A DNA stretch of 64,000 bases from Leptobrachium leishanense (taxonomy: Eukaryota > Chordata > Amphibia > Anura > Megophryidae), in assembly GCA_009667805.1 (NCBI GenBank), contig CM019072.1, forward strand, positions 34,403,519-34,467,518, read 5' to 3'. Under the pieces are notes generated by a model. The model did no database searches, was not told where the DNA came from, and saw only the letters and a list, made by a program, of their open reading frames with translations. The position numbers and the translations under genes are program-made. The stretch's first letter is position 1; each line of letters starts with the position of its first letter. Below are positions 33,380 through 44,427 of this stretch, piece by piece.

Positions 33380-35131
33380 CAGGGCCGGCGCTGCCGCTAG
33401 GCAAGCTAGGCGACTGCCTAGAGCGCAGAGCCGCCTAGGGCACAGCCAGGCTGACCAAAAAAAATAATTATTTTGTCAGCGGGGCAGCCAGGGGCGGCCG
33501 CTTTGCTGCAGCCAGCCCCAATATGTCCCGGCATTGCCGCTGGCGTCAAGGAGATGGAGGAGTGGATTTGGTGCTGCCTCCTGTCTCCTTGATGCCAGCG
33601 GCTGACTCGGCGACCCTGGCATGTATTGGGGCTGGCTGCAGCACGCGCGCCCTCACGTCAGTCGCTGGCGTGAAGGAGTCAGACGAGGTGCCGAGGGAGA
33701 GAGACGGTGCTGGAGGCAAAAATACCCATGTAAGAGCTGCGGCAATATATCCATGTGTGAGCTAGGGGCAGTATATCCATGTATGAGCTGGGGCAGATAT
33801 ACCCATGTAAGAGCTGGGGCAAATATACCCATGTAAGAGCTGGGGGGCAAATATACCCATGTAAGAGCTGGGGCAGATATACCCATGTAAGAGCTAGGGC
33901 AAATATACCCATGTAAGAGCTGGGGCAGATATATCCATGTGTGAGCTGGGGTAAATATACCCATGTGAGAGCTGGGGCAATATATCCATGTGTGAGCTGG
34001 GGCAAATATATCCATGTGTGAGCTGGGGCAACATATCCATGTGTGAGCTGGGGCAGATATACCCATGTGTGAGCTGGGGCAATATATCCGTGTATGAGCT
34101 GGGGCAGATATACCCATGTGTGAGCTAGGGCAGATATACCCATGTAAGAGCGGGAGCAAATATACCCATGTAAGAGCGGGGGCAACTATGCCCATGTGTG
34201 AGCTGGGGCAAATATACCCATGTAAGAGCTGGGGCAAATATACCCATGTAAGAGCTGGGGGCAAATATACCCATGTAAGAGCTGGGGCAGATATACCCAT
34301 GTAAGAGCTAGGGCAAATATACCATGTAAGAGCTGGGGCAGATATATCCATGTGTGAGCTGGGGGCAAATATACCCATGTGAGAGCTGGGGCAATATATC
34401 CATGTGTGAGCTGGGGCAAATATATCCATGTGTGAGCTGGGGCAACATATCCATGTGTGAGCTGGGGCAGATATACCCATGTGTGAGCTGGGGCAATATA
34501 TCCGTGTATGAGCTGGGGCAGATATACCCATGTGTGAGCTGGGGCAGATATACCCATGTAAGAGCGGGAGCAAATATACCCATGTAAGAGCGGGGGCAAC
34601 TATGCCCATGTGTGAGCTGGGGCAAATATACCCATGTAAGAGCTGGGGCAAATATACCCATGTGTGAGCTGGGGCAAATATACCCATGTGAGAGCTGGGG
34701 CAATATATCCATGTGTGAGCTAGGGGCAATATATACATGTATGAGCTGGGGCAGATATACCCATGTGTGAGCTGGGGCAGATATACCCATGTAAGAGCTG
34801 GGGGCAAATATACCCATGTAAGAGCTGGGGGCAAATATACCCATGTAAGAGCTGGGGCAGATATACTCATGTTTGAGCTCGGGCAGATATACCCATGTAA
34901 GAGCTGGGGGCAAATATACCCATGTAAGAGCTGGGGCCAGATATACCCATGTAAGAGCTGGGGGCAAATATACCCATGTAAGAGCCGGGGGCAAATATAC
35001 CCATGTGAGAGCTGGGGCAATATATCCATGTGAGAGCTGGGGGCAAATATACCCATGTGAGCTTTCTTTTTTTGGGGGGGTGCAAGTAGCTGGTCTTGCC
35101 TAGGGCACAAAATAGTCTAGCACCGGCCCTG
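33380..35131. mobile_element. hAT-type element, 1752 bp, filled with a minisatellite
   Basis: The ends CAGGGCCGGCGCTGCCGCTA and AGCACCGGCCCTG are inverted repeats, and the flanks AAAGTAAG and AGAGTAAG match at seven of eight. Most of the interior is the 27-bp array. CAGGGCCGG-type termini with 8-bp duplications fit hAT. There is no transposase. Confidence 0.85.
33719..35058. repeat. 27-bp minisatellite, about 50 units
   Basis: Units of the form CATGTAAGAGCTGGGGCAGA plus TATACCC run for 1.34 kb, with length variants of 25-28 bp and with CATGTGTGAGCT, CAAATATACC and CAATATATCC alternatives. A higher-order period of about 415 bp is visible: the block containing ACTATGCCCATG and CATATCCATGTGTG recurs at 34031-34190 and 34446-34605. 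Because 27 is a multiple of three, very long frames open on both strands (485 codons on minus, repeating HGYICPSS and HTWVYLPQL). I regard these as artefacts of periodicity. Confidence 0.95.
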
Positions 35132-35863
35132 AGAGTAAGTAGTTGTCTCGGCCACGTGCCATACCTGGTTGTGTGGTGGGGGATCCTGGGTTGCCAGCTG
35201 CGTTACCCCCTGGGCTGCTGGGTGCCGCAGATTGCTTTGCTGAGGGGCTGTGGCGCACGGCCCAGTCCCACTGCGTGGCTCTGGCCGCGGCTGGATCATT
35301 CTGGGTCCTGCCCGTACGGTGGATCTTTCGAGAAGAGAACATGCTTGACTGTGCTGCCCGACGCGCCATGTGGTTGGATATGGGCTGAGTCTGACTGTCC
35401 CGTTGCGTTTGCGGTAATGTCGCATTTGCGGTAATGTCGCATTTTGCGTACCCCCCTGTCCCCCTTTGCTGGTCTGATATGACCCTGGTGGACTTTTTTG
35501 ATTTTCCCCATTGGAGAATTACATTTTTGCTGAGATATTTTCTTTATTGTCTTCATTTTGTTATTCTCCCCCTTTCCGTTATTTTGTTATTTTGATGCTT
35601 TCTTATGCGACCCCCCGCCTTTTCCCTTATGTTTTTTATGTTTCTTATCTGAGTGTGCTGTCTGGCCCTGCGAGGCCAACTTTGCTGGTCAGAATGCAAC
35701 CTTTTTCTTTTCGCAAAAAAAAATCTTAAATTTAAAAAAAGTTCAGCAGTGATCTGGCCAATGGTGTTTTCATAAGGTTAAAATTACTATTTAAACAATT
35801 TCCAATTGTTCTCTCTGGGAAACACCTTACCTTTCAATATTTGTTTATAAGGTGCTACATTGT

Positions 35864-35870
35864 TATAAAA
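35864..35870 (+). promoter_or_regulatory. Possible TATA box upstream of the receptor gene
   Basis: TATAAAA in GTTATAAAAAGG lies about 300 bp before the ATG at 36166, in repeat-free sequence between the retroelement and exon 1. It is suitably placed for transcription start near 35895. Many such channel genes lack a TATA box, so this is only a candidate. Confidence 0.25.
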
Positions 35871-36165
35871 AGGTTTCTGCTTTCCTTGTCTTTATGTCAC
35901 ACATACAGTAAATCCTTCAGTTAGGTACATGTTATGTGTCACCTCTATCTGGCGTGTCTGTCTTCTTTACCTCCAATCCGGTCATGCCTTTTATGACATG
36001 TCATCAGTCATTATGTATGCCTTAGAGTAGACAAACTCAATATGCATAGAGCAACCTGTCCAGTTTAACTGCCTGATCTTGCTTCGCTTAACGTTCCAGC
36101 AGCTCCGAAATCCTTTCTACGGACATGCTGTATCCTCTGCACAATGTTTTACATAAAGTGTTGAA

Positions 36166-36202
36166 ATGAAGACAGTGCTCGCACTATTGTACCTGGGCTT
36201 TG
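36166..36202 (+). CDS. htr3-like: 5-HT3-like receptor, exon 1 (signal peptide)
   Basis: ATG AAG ACA GTG opens MKTVLALLYLGF, a short hydrophobic signal peptide, followed by a textbook GTGAGT donor at 36203. The exon ends in phase 1 and completes an alanine with the CT that begins exon 2. Its place 5.6 kb upstream of exon 2, phase match and signal character support it. Cys-loop receptor subunits enter the secretory pathway through such a leader. There is no in-frame alternative start nearby. A different first exon cannot be ruled out without transcripts. Confidence 0.72.
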
Positions 36203-36717
36203 GTGAGTGCTTTATATTAACCGTATATATATATATACACACTAAAACATAATAATTTAATTATTCAGACTCAAAGTGTCCTGAAAAGAACAAATATTTC
36301 AGATATTTTTAAAGGTTTATTGTATACACTAAATTAATCTTTATAATTTTATTTGAAAAGTTTTACTGATGTTTTTTATTTTTGGATTTTTTTTCTTCTT
36401 TCCTCGAGTGAATTTTATAAATATAAATTATAATTATATATATATATATATTATATATATTGTAATAGTACATATACTGTATATCAAATAATTATTATAT
36501 GTATATATATATTATATTTTGGATAATTTTATAATTTAATAATCAGGCTCTATGCACATTGGCAGGTAAAATTTTAAAATTCCCAATTCATTTAAGCACT
36601 ATAATCACAGTTGAAATAATTAGTTATATACCTTTATTGATTACGTTAGTTTCATATTTTCCCAAGTTAAATAGTCAATTTGATAAATCACCACCTTCAA
36701 TTCGATTTTTAGACTTA

Positions 36718-37643
36718 CAGGGTTATCCAAAGAGATTCGAAAAGTCACCGCACGTTCGGTGACTTTTCGTTCTCTTCAATTCGGTTTCTTTTGCCGATTG
36801 CATTTCGGTGACCCTGCGGTGTATTCAGCAAACACCACAGGGTCCCCGAATTGCAGGGAAAAGCTGCCGAACACCTGACGAAAACTAACCGAATGCACTA
36901 TGAAAACAAGCAAAAACATCTGGATTAACCTTCGAAGAGGAGCCGAACAGGAGCCGAACAGGAGCCGAAAAGGAGCCAAAAAGGAGCCGAATCACACAGA
37001 GCCGAAGCAGCTGTGATGTAGAGGAGGCAGTGAATAAATTAGAAAAACCATTTGTATGAATCTGGGAAAAAGAAACGCTGTTTGCAAAGAAACTACTGAG
37101 CGAAAATGTCTGAAATTTTCACAGGAGGTCCAGGGAATGATAATAAAGAGGGCTGTTACAAAAAAAATAAGTAAACTGAAAAAAAAATAAAAAAAAAAAT
37201 CGGACTTTTAATTTTTTTTTAAAAAATTCAGAAAAATGCTTAAAGTATCCTAAAAAATCTATAAATAAAGAGACTTTTTGCTGCAGAATTTTATAATGAA
37301 CGGTTTATTAGATATTAAATTAAAACGGGAATATTTTTAACATTGAAGTCTATGGGATTCTCCTGAATAAATTTGCCGAATTAAACCACCGAATAGCAGG
37401 GCATTAGGGGAACCTTTCACTGCTGGTTTGTGTTCTCTGAATAGCTGAAGCAGTGCTTTTTCATGGGGATTTCACTGCCCTCGAACAGGCACCGAACAGG
37501 CACCGTATGTGCAGGCAATTCGACAGGATTTGGCGAATTGCCTGCTCTCTGGATAGCCGAATGGCCAGGAAAGGTAACCGAACCCTGATTTTCAGCGTTC
37601 GGTTACCTTTCTCAAGCAATTCGAATCTCTTTGGATAACCCTG
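36718..37643 (+). mobile_element. CAGGG-ended element, long form, copy 3 (926 bp)
   Basis: The termini CAGGGTTATCCAAAGAGATT and AATCTCTTTGGATAACCCTG are perfect 20-bp inverted repeats. Subterminal hairpins TCACCGCACGTTCGGTGA (left) and GGTAACCGAAC/GTTCGGTTACC (right) are clear. Flanks are TTA and ATA. It lies in intron 1 of the receptor gene. A nearly identical copy in the same orientation follows after 149 bp. Confidence 0.88.
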
Positions 37644-37792
37644 ATAGTGATTGGTTCGTATATATATCATTCTTCTGACAGTAGAAAGCTGAGCCTCTGA
37701 AAACCAGACCACTGTATCATTTTTAAAGATATTTAAGTAATATAATAATATCAATAATTAAATAATATTAATTAAATTTCCTACATGACTTA

Positions 37793-38702
37793 CAGGGTTA
37801 TCCAAAGAGATTCGAAAAGTCACCGCACGTTCGGTGACTTTTCGTTCTCTTCAATTCGGTTCCTTTTGCCGATTGCATTTCGGTGACCCTGCGGTGTATT
37901 CAGCAAACAGCACAGGGTCCCCGAATTGCAGGGAAAAGCTGCCGAAAACCTGACGAACACTAACCGAATGCATGCTTAAAAACAAGCAAAAACATCTGGA
38001 TTAACCTTCGAAAAAGCCGAACAGGAACCGAACAGGAGCCGAACATGAGCCGAATCACACAGAGCCGAAGCAGCTGTGACGTAGAGGAGGCAGTGAATAA
38101 ATTAGAAAAACCATTTGTATGAATCTGGGAAAATGAAACGCTGTTTGCAAAGAAACTACTGAGCGAAAATGTCTGAAATTTTCACAGGAGGTCCAGGGAA
38201 TGATAATAAAGAGGGCTGTTACAAAAAAAATAAGTTAATTGAAAAAAATAAAAAAAAATCGGACTTTTTAAAAAAAATAAAAAAAATCTGAAAAATGCTT
38301 AAAGTATCCTAAAAAATCTATAAATAAAGAGACTTTTTGCTGCAGAATTTTATAATGAACGGTTTATTAGATATTGAATTAAAACGGGAATATTTTTAAC
38401 ATTGAAGCCTATGGGATTCTCCTGAATAAATTTGCCGAATGAAACCACCGAATGGCAGGGCATTAGGGGAACCTTTCACTGCTGGTTTGTGTTCTCTGAA
38501 TAGCCGAAGCAGTGCTTCTCTATGGGGATTTCACTGCCCTCGAACAGGAACCGAACAGTCACCGTATGTGCAGGCAATTCGCCAGGATTTGGCGAATTGC
38601 CTGCTCTCTGGATAGCCGAATGGCCAGGAAAGGTAACCGAATGCTGATTTTCAGCATTCGGTTACCTTTCTCAAGCAATTCGGATCTCTTTGGATAACCC
38701 TG
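37793..38702 (+). mobile_element. CAGGG-ended element, long form, copy 4 (910 bp)
   Basis: It is closely similar to copy 3 along its full length, with the same termini and hairpins; differences are scattered substitutions and small A-tract indels. Flanks are TTA and TAT. Tandem orientation and spacing suggest either a recent local transposition or duplication. The subsequent 38703-39359 is AT-rich and unremarkable. Confidence 0.88.
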
Positions 38703-39362
38703 TATGTATAATCAGTGGTGGACCTTGAGTTTTATGGCCCTGAAGCTTGAACTGTTATGGGGGCACCTTCACAACCTGCAATGAGGTCTCGGTAAACCAA
38801 TGTTCTCTTCTTCAATGGAGCTGTTCCACGACAGACCACAATGTTTTTAAAGATGTAACCTCTTCATCTCAGATTTTTAATTAAAATTGCTGCATTGGAT
38901 TATTTCACATCACTGGTGTGAATATATATTTCCTTTGCCTTATAATGTTCCACCTGTTTCATGCAAGTTTTGTGATTACCTTTGTTACAACATGTCTTCT
39001 ACTTTTTGTTTCCTCCTAAGAAGATTTTCTTAATTACCTTAAAAATTTTCATTCTTAATGTACGTTAATTCTACACAGTTAAACGTGTTATTATTTATTA
39101 TAATCCTATTAAATGTTTAGTATATTTTAAGATTTTATAAGATTATTCGTGTAAATAAATGTTATTGAAATGGTCCTTTACAACGACTGCAAGCTACAAA
39201 ATATGATTTAATTTTTTTATTAAAACAAAACTAAGATAAATAGTTTAAATGAAAGTTTTTATTCCAGTCGTAAATGTTAACATGTTAGTGTTTTAAATTG
39301 ATAATTATTTTGTATTAAATCTATTTGGAGCGAAACATGAGCTCGGTCAGAATAGAGTCTAA

Positions 39363-39780
39363 GGCTAGGGTCAAACGAAAGCATTTTTACACGCGAACGT
39401 AAAAAAGTGCGTCCGAACGCATTGACGTATTTTTTCACAGAATACACGAAAACGGTCATACGATGCGCATTTTTGTGCGTGATTTTTTACGGATCCAAAC
39501 CAGGAAACTTTGGGTGTCTGGACGTTATGTTGGCCGGACACGAGCAGGGTCTGACGTCTCCAAATCACGCACACACACCGCTAGCGGGCGCAGCGCACTC
39601 TGTACGTCCGTACTAGCGGTTCTGCGTTCTCGAAAAAATGCGTTCATTTTCCACTTGCGTTGCGCAGCCGGACTTTCGTGCGACCGTACTTCGTATATTG
39701 GCCGTCATTGCCCGTCATTTGCTGCTAGTGCGGCCGTGATTAACAACGCACGTTAAAAGTGCGCTGGTCTGACCCCAGTC
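39363..39780. mobile_element. GGCTAGGGTCAGAC MITE, copy 3 (418 bp), TSD TAA
   Basis: The left end GGCTAGGGTCAAACG and the right end GGTCTGACCCCAGTC are flanked by TAA on both sides. It is inverted relative to 27735-28160. It lies in intron 1 of the receptor gene. Confidence 0.85.
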
Positions 39781-39801
39781 TAAAACTGGGAGCCGCTAAG
39801 G

Positions 39802-39899
39802 CAGGAATGTCAAACTCTGGCCCCCAGATCTTGATTGCCTAAAATTCTCAGAATTCTTTGAATGCAATAAATGGCCAGGGAATGATGGGAGTTGTCCGA
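39802..39899. mobile_element. Truncated hAT-like MITE related to 24811-24947
   Basis: It shares TGTCAAACTCTGGC, AATTCTCAGAATTCTTTG-like and AATGGCCAGGGAATGATGGG blocks with 24811-24947. The right terminus is lost. Confidence 0.5.
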
Positions 39900-40023
39900 G
39901 GGCCCTGCACTAAGGGTTCGACAATATTCCTCCCTAGTGATGCCCTGTCACCGTCAATTAATATGGCCCTGGATATCCTATTGCTGAAAAACATTGGGCT
40001 ATTTTGTGCACTCTAAATATTAT

Positions 40024-41169
40024 CAGGGTAATTCAAAGAGATTCGAAAAGTCACCGCACGTTCGGTGACTTTTCGTTCTCTTCAATTCGGTTCCTTTTGC
40101 CGATCCCATTTCGGTGACCCTGCGGTGTATTCAGCAAGCACCACAGGGTCCCCGAATTGCAGGGAAAAGCCACCGCAATCCCGACGAAAACTAACTGCAA
40201 AACCCGGCGAATGCAAACCGAAAACCCGCAAAAACATCTGGATTAACCCGTCGAAGACGCCGGAAAAATCCGAGCAGGAGCCGATCACCCGCAGCGAAGC
40301 CTCCGGAAAAAGCCGACACCGCAGATAAGTGAAGTGAATAAATTAGGAACCCACCATATCTCTGCCTCTCCTTGGCTGAAAAGCAGCAGGAGGGGCTTGG
40401 AGCTGCTCAGTAGAGCGGCCTTTTGGTTACATTTGTTAGGTACTCACTCTGTAAAGAGGTGCCGTGAAGTGGCGAGTGGGCTTACGTTGCAATGGCCATT
40501 GAAACAAACAAAAACCTCAGTTTTGTTGTACATGGAACACATAGAAACAAGCGCAGATGACACCTTTTTTCCTTGTTAAATTAGGAAAACAGTTTGCATG
40601 AATGATTGAAAAGTGAAACGCTGTTTGCAAAGAAACTACTGAGCGAAAATGTCTGAAATTTGCATATGAGGTCCAGGGAATGATAATAAAAAGGGCTGTT
40701 ACAGAAAAAATAAGTAAAGTTAAAAAAAAAAAACGGACTTTTTAAAAAAAAAATCCAGAAAAATGCTTAAAATATACTAAAAAATCTATAAATAAAGAGA
40801 CTCTTTACTGCAGAATATTATAATGAACGGTTTATTAGATATTGAATTAAAACGGGAATATTTTTAACATTGAAGCCTATGGGATTCTCCTGAATAAACC
40901 TGCCGAATTAAACCACCGAATGGCAGGGCATTAGGGAACCTTTCACTGCTGGTTTGTGTTCTCTGAATAGCCGAAGCAGTGCTTATTCATGGGGTTTTCA
41001 CTGCCCTCGAACAGGCACCGAACAGGAACCGTATGTTCGGGCAATTTGCCAGGATTTGGTGAATTGCCTCCTCTCTGGATAGCCGAATGGCCAGGAAAGG
41101 TAACCGTACGCTGATTTTCAGCGTTCGGTTACCTTTCTCAAGCAATCCGGATCTCTTTGAATTACCCTG
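40024..41169 (+). mobile_element. CAGGG-ended element, long form, copy 5, TSD TAT
   Basis: The termini CAGGGTAATTCAAAGAGATT and ATCTCTTTGAATTACCCTG carry the same compensatory change on both ends, and TAT flanks both sides. The element is interrupted by a foldback-family insertion (40350-40576). Without it the length is about 908 bp, matching copies 3 and 4. Confidence 0.88.
40350..40576 (+). mobile_element. Foldback-family insertion, 227 bp, 11-bp TSD
   Basis: Direct repeats TAAATTAGGAA lie at 40339-40349 and 40577-40587. The site is verified by copies 3 and 4 of the host element, which have the single uninterrupted ATAAATTAGAAAAACC at this point. The insert runs CCCACCATATCTCTGCCTCT through TTACGTTGCAATGGCCATTG to GCGCAGATGACACC and a T-run. 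It is therefore a real insertion with a known empty site. Confidence 0.85.
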
Positions 41170-41786
41170 TATATTTATATGTGATTTTTACTACAATTCA
41201 GTTCTGCTGAATGTATGGTATTTCATGAAAAATTTCATATTTATGCAGTGAAAATGTGGTAAATGATCTGTAAGTCAAAATTTATTATATTTTTTAATAA
41301 TGGCTTATTTTAATTTATTATATTTAATTTATTATATTGTTTAATGATGGCTTATTTTTATTTATTATATTGAATTTTTTATTGATAATGGATAGTTTTT
41401 ATTTATTATATTTAATTTATTATATTGTTTATTAATAGCTTAGATTTTATTTCCGGCCGCTGTCTTTGATGTCGACAGCAGAGGATTTTTTTTAAATTAT
41501 TGAAATTTATTTGCTATTCTATGAATTATATAAAGATGTTGATTAAATTATAACATTTTAACCTCAAATTGCTGAAAAAGGTAGAATATATTTTTTAGTT
41601 CTGGCTCTTTTGTGTTAAATTTTGCAGTTCCCCACTGTTTTTATTCTTGTGGGTATAGCTTTGTTGTCAGCATCATCAGCATCCCTTTGTTTCTGTACAG
41701 GAAATGATAAAATATTTGATGTTATGTGGTGATCCTTAATCCATTTCTGTTTGTTGATTGGTCCGTTTTATTCCCTGTCTATACAG
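41170..41786 (+). other. AT-rich intron 1 sequence
   Basis: The interval consists of intronic AT-rich DNA with several TTATTATATTTAATTTATTA tracts. No element ends or frames are recognised. Confidence 0.5.
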
Positions 41787-41947
41787 CTGTGGTTGTTTGC
41801 CAACAGACCTGTGGATACAATAATGTCACGGACGCACTGGGCATCTTACAGGAATCTAAAACCCTCATGTATATACGGCCTGTAACAGACTGGAAGGAGC
41901 CGACGTATATTGAAGTAGATGCCATCTTCAGAGCTGTCCTGGATGTG
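41787..41947 (+). CDS. htr3-like: 5-HT3-like receptor, exon 2 (N-terminal extracellular domain)
   Basis: After a TACAG acceptor the exon encodes AVVVCQQTCGYNNVTDALGI and continues through YIRPVTDWKEPTYIEVDAIF to RAVLDV. The RPV-x-DW-xx-PT block, followed by an alternating strand ending in a V before the next exon's DEK, is the signature of 5-HT3 subunits (compare their RPVxDWRxPT...AILNVDEK). NVT is a potential N-glycosylation site. The donor after GATGTG is GTAGAT, weak at positions +4 and +5. The codon phase is 0. This is the outer part of the ligand-binding domain. Confidence 0.9.
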
Positions 41948-42239
41948 GTAGATGGCTTGTAATCATATAGATGGAAATTTTGATGTGATCATTGCCGACA
42001 TCCCATACATGTAGATATGGGAGCAAATTCCACTGACGTACAGAGACAACACTAATTAGAAAAATGAGACCCCTGGTGGATCGTGGATCTGCGGGGGCAC
42101 AAGGGGCATGTACTCCCTGAACTGTAAACCCATTATAGGTGATACAGGAATTATTTGGGCTAAAGTATATCTCCAATTCCCTACACCCCACAAGGGGCAC
42201 TATCACGTTGCCCTCACTAAAACCGGGACGCTAAGGGGA

Positions 42240-42645
42240 AAAAATTAGAGTTGGCCAATTTCCCCTAAGCGTCCTTGTTTCCCAAGCAGATTGTGGGGCA
42301 GGCGTTGTGTCCAGCAGCCTGTCCCTTAGCGATTGCTAGGCTCGCTGATGCTGGGGGCAGTGTTACAGCACCGTCCCAAGCATCTGCTCCATGGCGTCCA
42401 TAGGACTCCAGGGAGGATTGTGATGCCGGGTCACATGACTGGCAGGATCTAACCTCTAGCGAGATCCTGCTGGTCGGCTGAGTGATTGCAGAGAGAGACA
42501 GCAGACTCTGCTCCCTCTGCTCCTGGCGGCCAGAAGCAACATATCGGACCGCCATTCTCACGGCGGGTAGAGAGGTGAGTATGTGATTTTGGGGGGGTTT
42601 TGAGCTGCAAGTAAAGGATTCTGCAGCAGCGCAATCCGTTACTTA
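42240..42645 (-). repeat. Dispersed repeat, copy 2
   Basis: This is the reverse complement of 1-420: CCCCTTAGCGATTGCTAGG-like, AGATCCTGCTGGTCGG and GGGGGGGTTTTGAGCTGCA blocks appear in inverted order. It extends to CGCAATCCGTTACTT. It lies in intron 2 of the receptor gene. Confidence 0.55.
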
Positions 42646-42858
42646 CACCTCTGAGCTGGTGGTAACTTTTCCATTAGCGCCAACTCTTATTAACGAGCGT
42701 TAGGACCAAGTGATCGTAACGCTAGTTACTCTGTTCTTGCACTTTGCGCTCCCCTTGTTAGGTATAGGGAGCGCAAAGTACAGTAAACTCGGGCTAAGAA
42801 TCGCAAATTTATAGAGCACTAAAGTTTTTTTTAACCCATTAGTGATTCGAAGACGATG

Positions 42859-42937
42859 TGGGCTCAGCGCTATGACCTCCTTTAAGCTAGCACTAACGCT
42901 GACGCTAGTGTTAGCTTGAAGGAGGTGATAGAGCCCA
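42859..42937. repeat. Perfect-core palindrome, 38-bp arms
   Basis: CTCCTTTAAGCTAGCACTAA then CGCT, spacer GAC, and GCTAGTGTTAGCTTGAAGGA form a hairpin. Beyond this core, TGGGCTC and GAGCCCA extend the pairing. It may be the centre of an old palindromic MITE. Confidence 0.6.
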
Positions 42938-44039
42938 AGGTCAATTGTGTTCTCATTGGAAAGGGCAGAGTCTGACCTTTCCATACCAAACATGACCATA
43001 TAAGATGTAGCAGAAAGTAGTATAAATAAAATCAAATTTTCTTTTTTCTTTGTTCTAATGCAGCAGCATTGTCTACTTTTCAAGTTAAAAGTGAAAAATT
43101 CCACTGCAATAACACCCTTTCTCAAATCTTACAATGCTGGGTCTGACTGGCGTCACCCGAACAGAAGGACAGACCCTGTGCAGCAACATTCTGGGGAGAG
43201 TGAGTGTGATGAGGGCAGACTGCAATCCGGCACCAGCTCTGCCTGACACTGTTAATATAAACCAAATACCAGCTCTTAGGAAAACCCGGGACAGCTGCCC
43301 TCCTGAAACATTTTTCTGGATCCACCCCCTGATTGGGACATCCTTAGAGCAGCAAATACTGTATATAGCTGTACTAGTTGCTATAATGCTTCAAGGTACA
43401 ATAACACATCATGTGCTTATTTTGTGGAGTTTAGAATCAAAAAAGGATGTTTTGTTAGGATGCTGTGGGCTGCATTATCTATTGGGTGTATCAGTATATG
43501 CACATGTATGAATTGTGACCCAGCACAACACAGGGGCACTGTAGCACGGTCCTCTAGGGCAATCATGTCTCTCACACAGTCTCTCGTGTAGTTTAGAGTT
43601 TATTTTGGCACTCCAGCAATCAAACAAAATATAACAGAAAACAAAACCTAACTTGTCTGAGCACTTACTAAACAATAAAGCATCCCTCACTAACTTTACA
43701 GAACTAAAGATACAAAAACCTTTGCCAACCTTATCGCAGGCACCACAAGCCTCAGAGGAAACATTTAACGACCTGACAATTAATAGGTGGGGAAAACCTT
43801 GTGGCAAGCAATTAAAAAACACGTGTTGCCCTCCTGGACTTAAACAACCCAATCCTCTCCTACAATTTGTGATGTTATAAACAAAAAGCTACGTGCAACC
43901 CTGTTCTTGGAAATAGTTATATACATTCTATGACAAGGTGAGGGGAATGGTTTACAATGGTGTGTACATTTCCCCTATGTTTATACTCATATGCTGTATT
44001 AATTATACTGCAGAGAGGCACTTCCCAGCAGTGTGAAGA
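42938..44039. other. Intron 2 sequence without recognised features
   Basis: Several short frames (up to 125 codons) occur on both strands at 43134-43880, without codon conservation or splice context that I can support. No inverted termini were found. Confidence 0.45.
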
Positions 44040-44413
44040 TTCATATACTGCATTGAAACCTATGGGTTAAAAAGCCTTGTTTCTTTAAAAAAAGTTAGGA
44101 AACCTAAATTTTCACCCAAAAAATGCCTAAAAAATCCTAAAAGAATAATTAAGTAAAGAAACTTACATTCTATACTTAAATAAGGAAGAAAAAACTAAAT
44201 AACTATAAAAAGAAAAAAAAACAACTTATCCGAATCACCCGAAATGATCCGAATCGCCAAAATGATCCGAATCACCGAAATGATCTGAATCGATCAGAAT
44301 CACCGAATCGAAATGATCGGAAACAAAAGAAAAACTGTCCAAAATGATCCGAAACAAAAGAAAAACACCCGAAAAAAAAAACGAAAACAAAAGTCATGCA
44401 CATCCCTACTTAC
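44040..44413. repeat. Remnant of a hAT MITE with GCACATCCCTA end
   Basis: The right end GTCATGCACATCCCTA matches the TAGGGATGTGC terminus of 2430-3097 and 46386-46826. The interior has ATGATCCGAATCACC-type repeats and an AAAATGCCTAAAAAATCCTA block that also occurs in the long CAGGG-ended elements. The left end was not found. Confidence 0.5.
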
Positions 44414-44427
44414 CAACCCAACATATA

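Larger units (their letters stand above)
32680..35737 (+). mobile_element. Poly(A)-tailed non-LTR retroelement, probably L1-like
   Basis: Flanking AAAGTTCAGTA (32669-32679) and AAAGTTCAGCA (35738-35748) match at 10 of 11. The element opens GGGGGCGTGGCCGGCTGCAG and ends in an A-rich tail after TTTTCGCAAAAAAAAATC. The 5' part has a 228-codon open frame (32714-33400) containing AALSTEEKMAVLAGLD; I recognise no domain, and there is no reverse transcriptase. It could be an internally deleted L1-like copy. A hAT-type element (33380-35131) interrupts it. Confidence 0.65.

Noticed and set aside
32714..33400. 228-codon open frame as a host exon
   Set aside because: It lies at the 5' end of a poly(A)-tailed insertion with flanking duplications and has no splice sites. 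It is more likely part of the retroelement.
33719..35058. CRISPR-like array of about 27-bp repeats
   Set aside because: The units are directly adjacent with no spacers and the context is a eukaryotic transposon.
33653..35110. 485-codon open frame on the minus strand with 9-residue repeats
   Set aside because: It follows the 27-bp minisatellite exactly and equally long frames exist on the other frames and strand. Unit length divisible by three explains them.
43134..43880. Short frames up to 125 codons in intron 2
   Set aside because: No splice context, no recognisable domains, and frames overlap on both strands.
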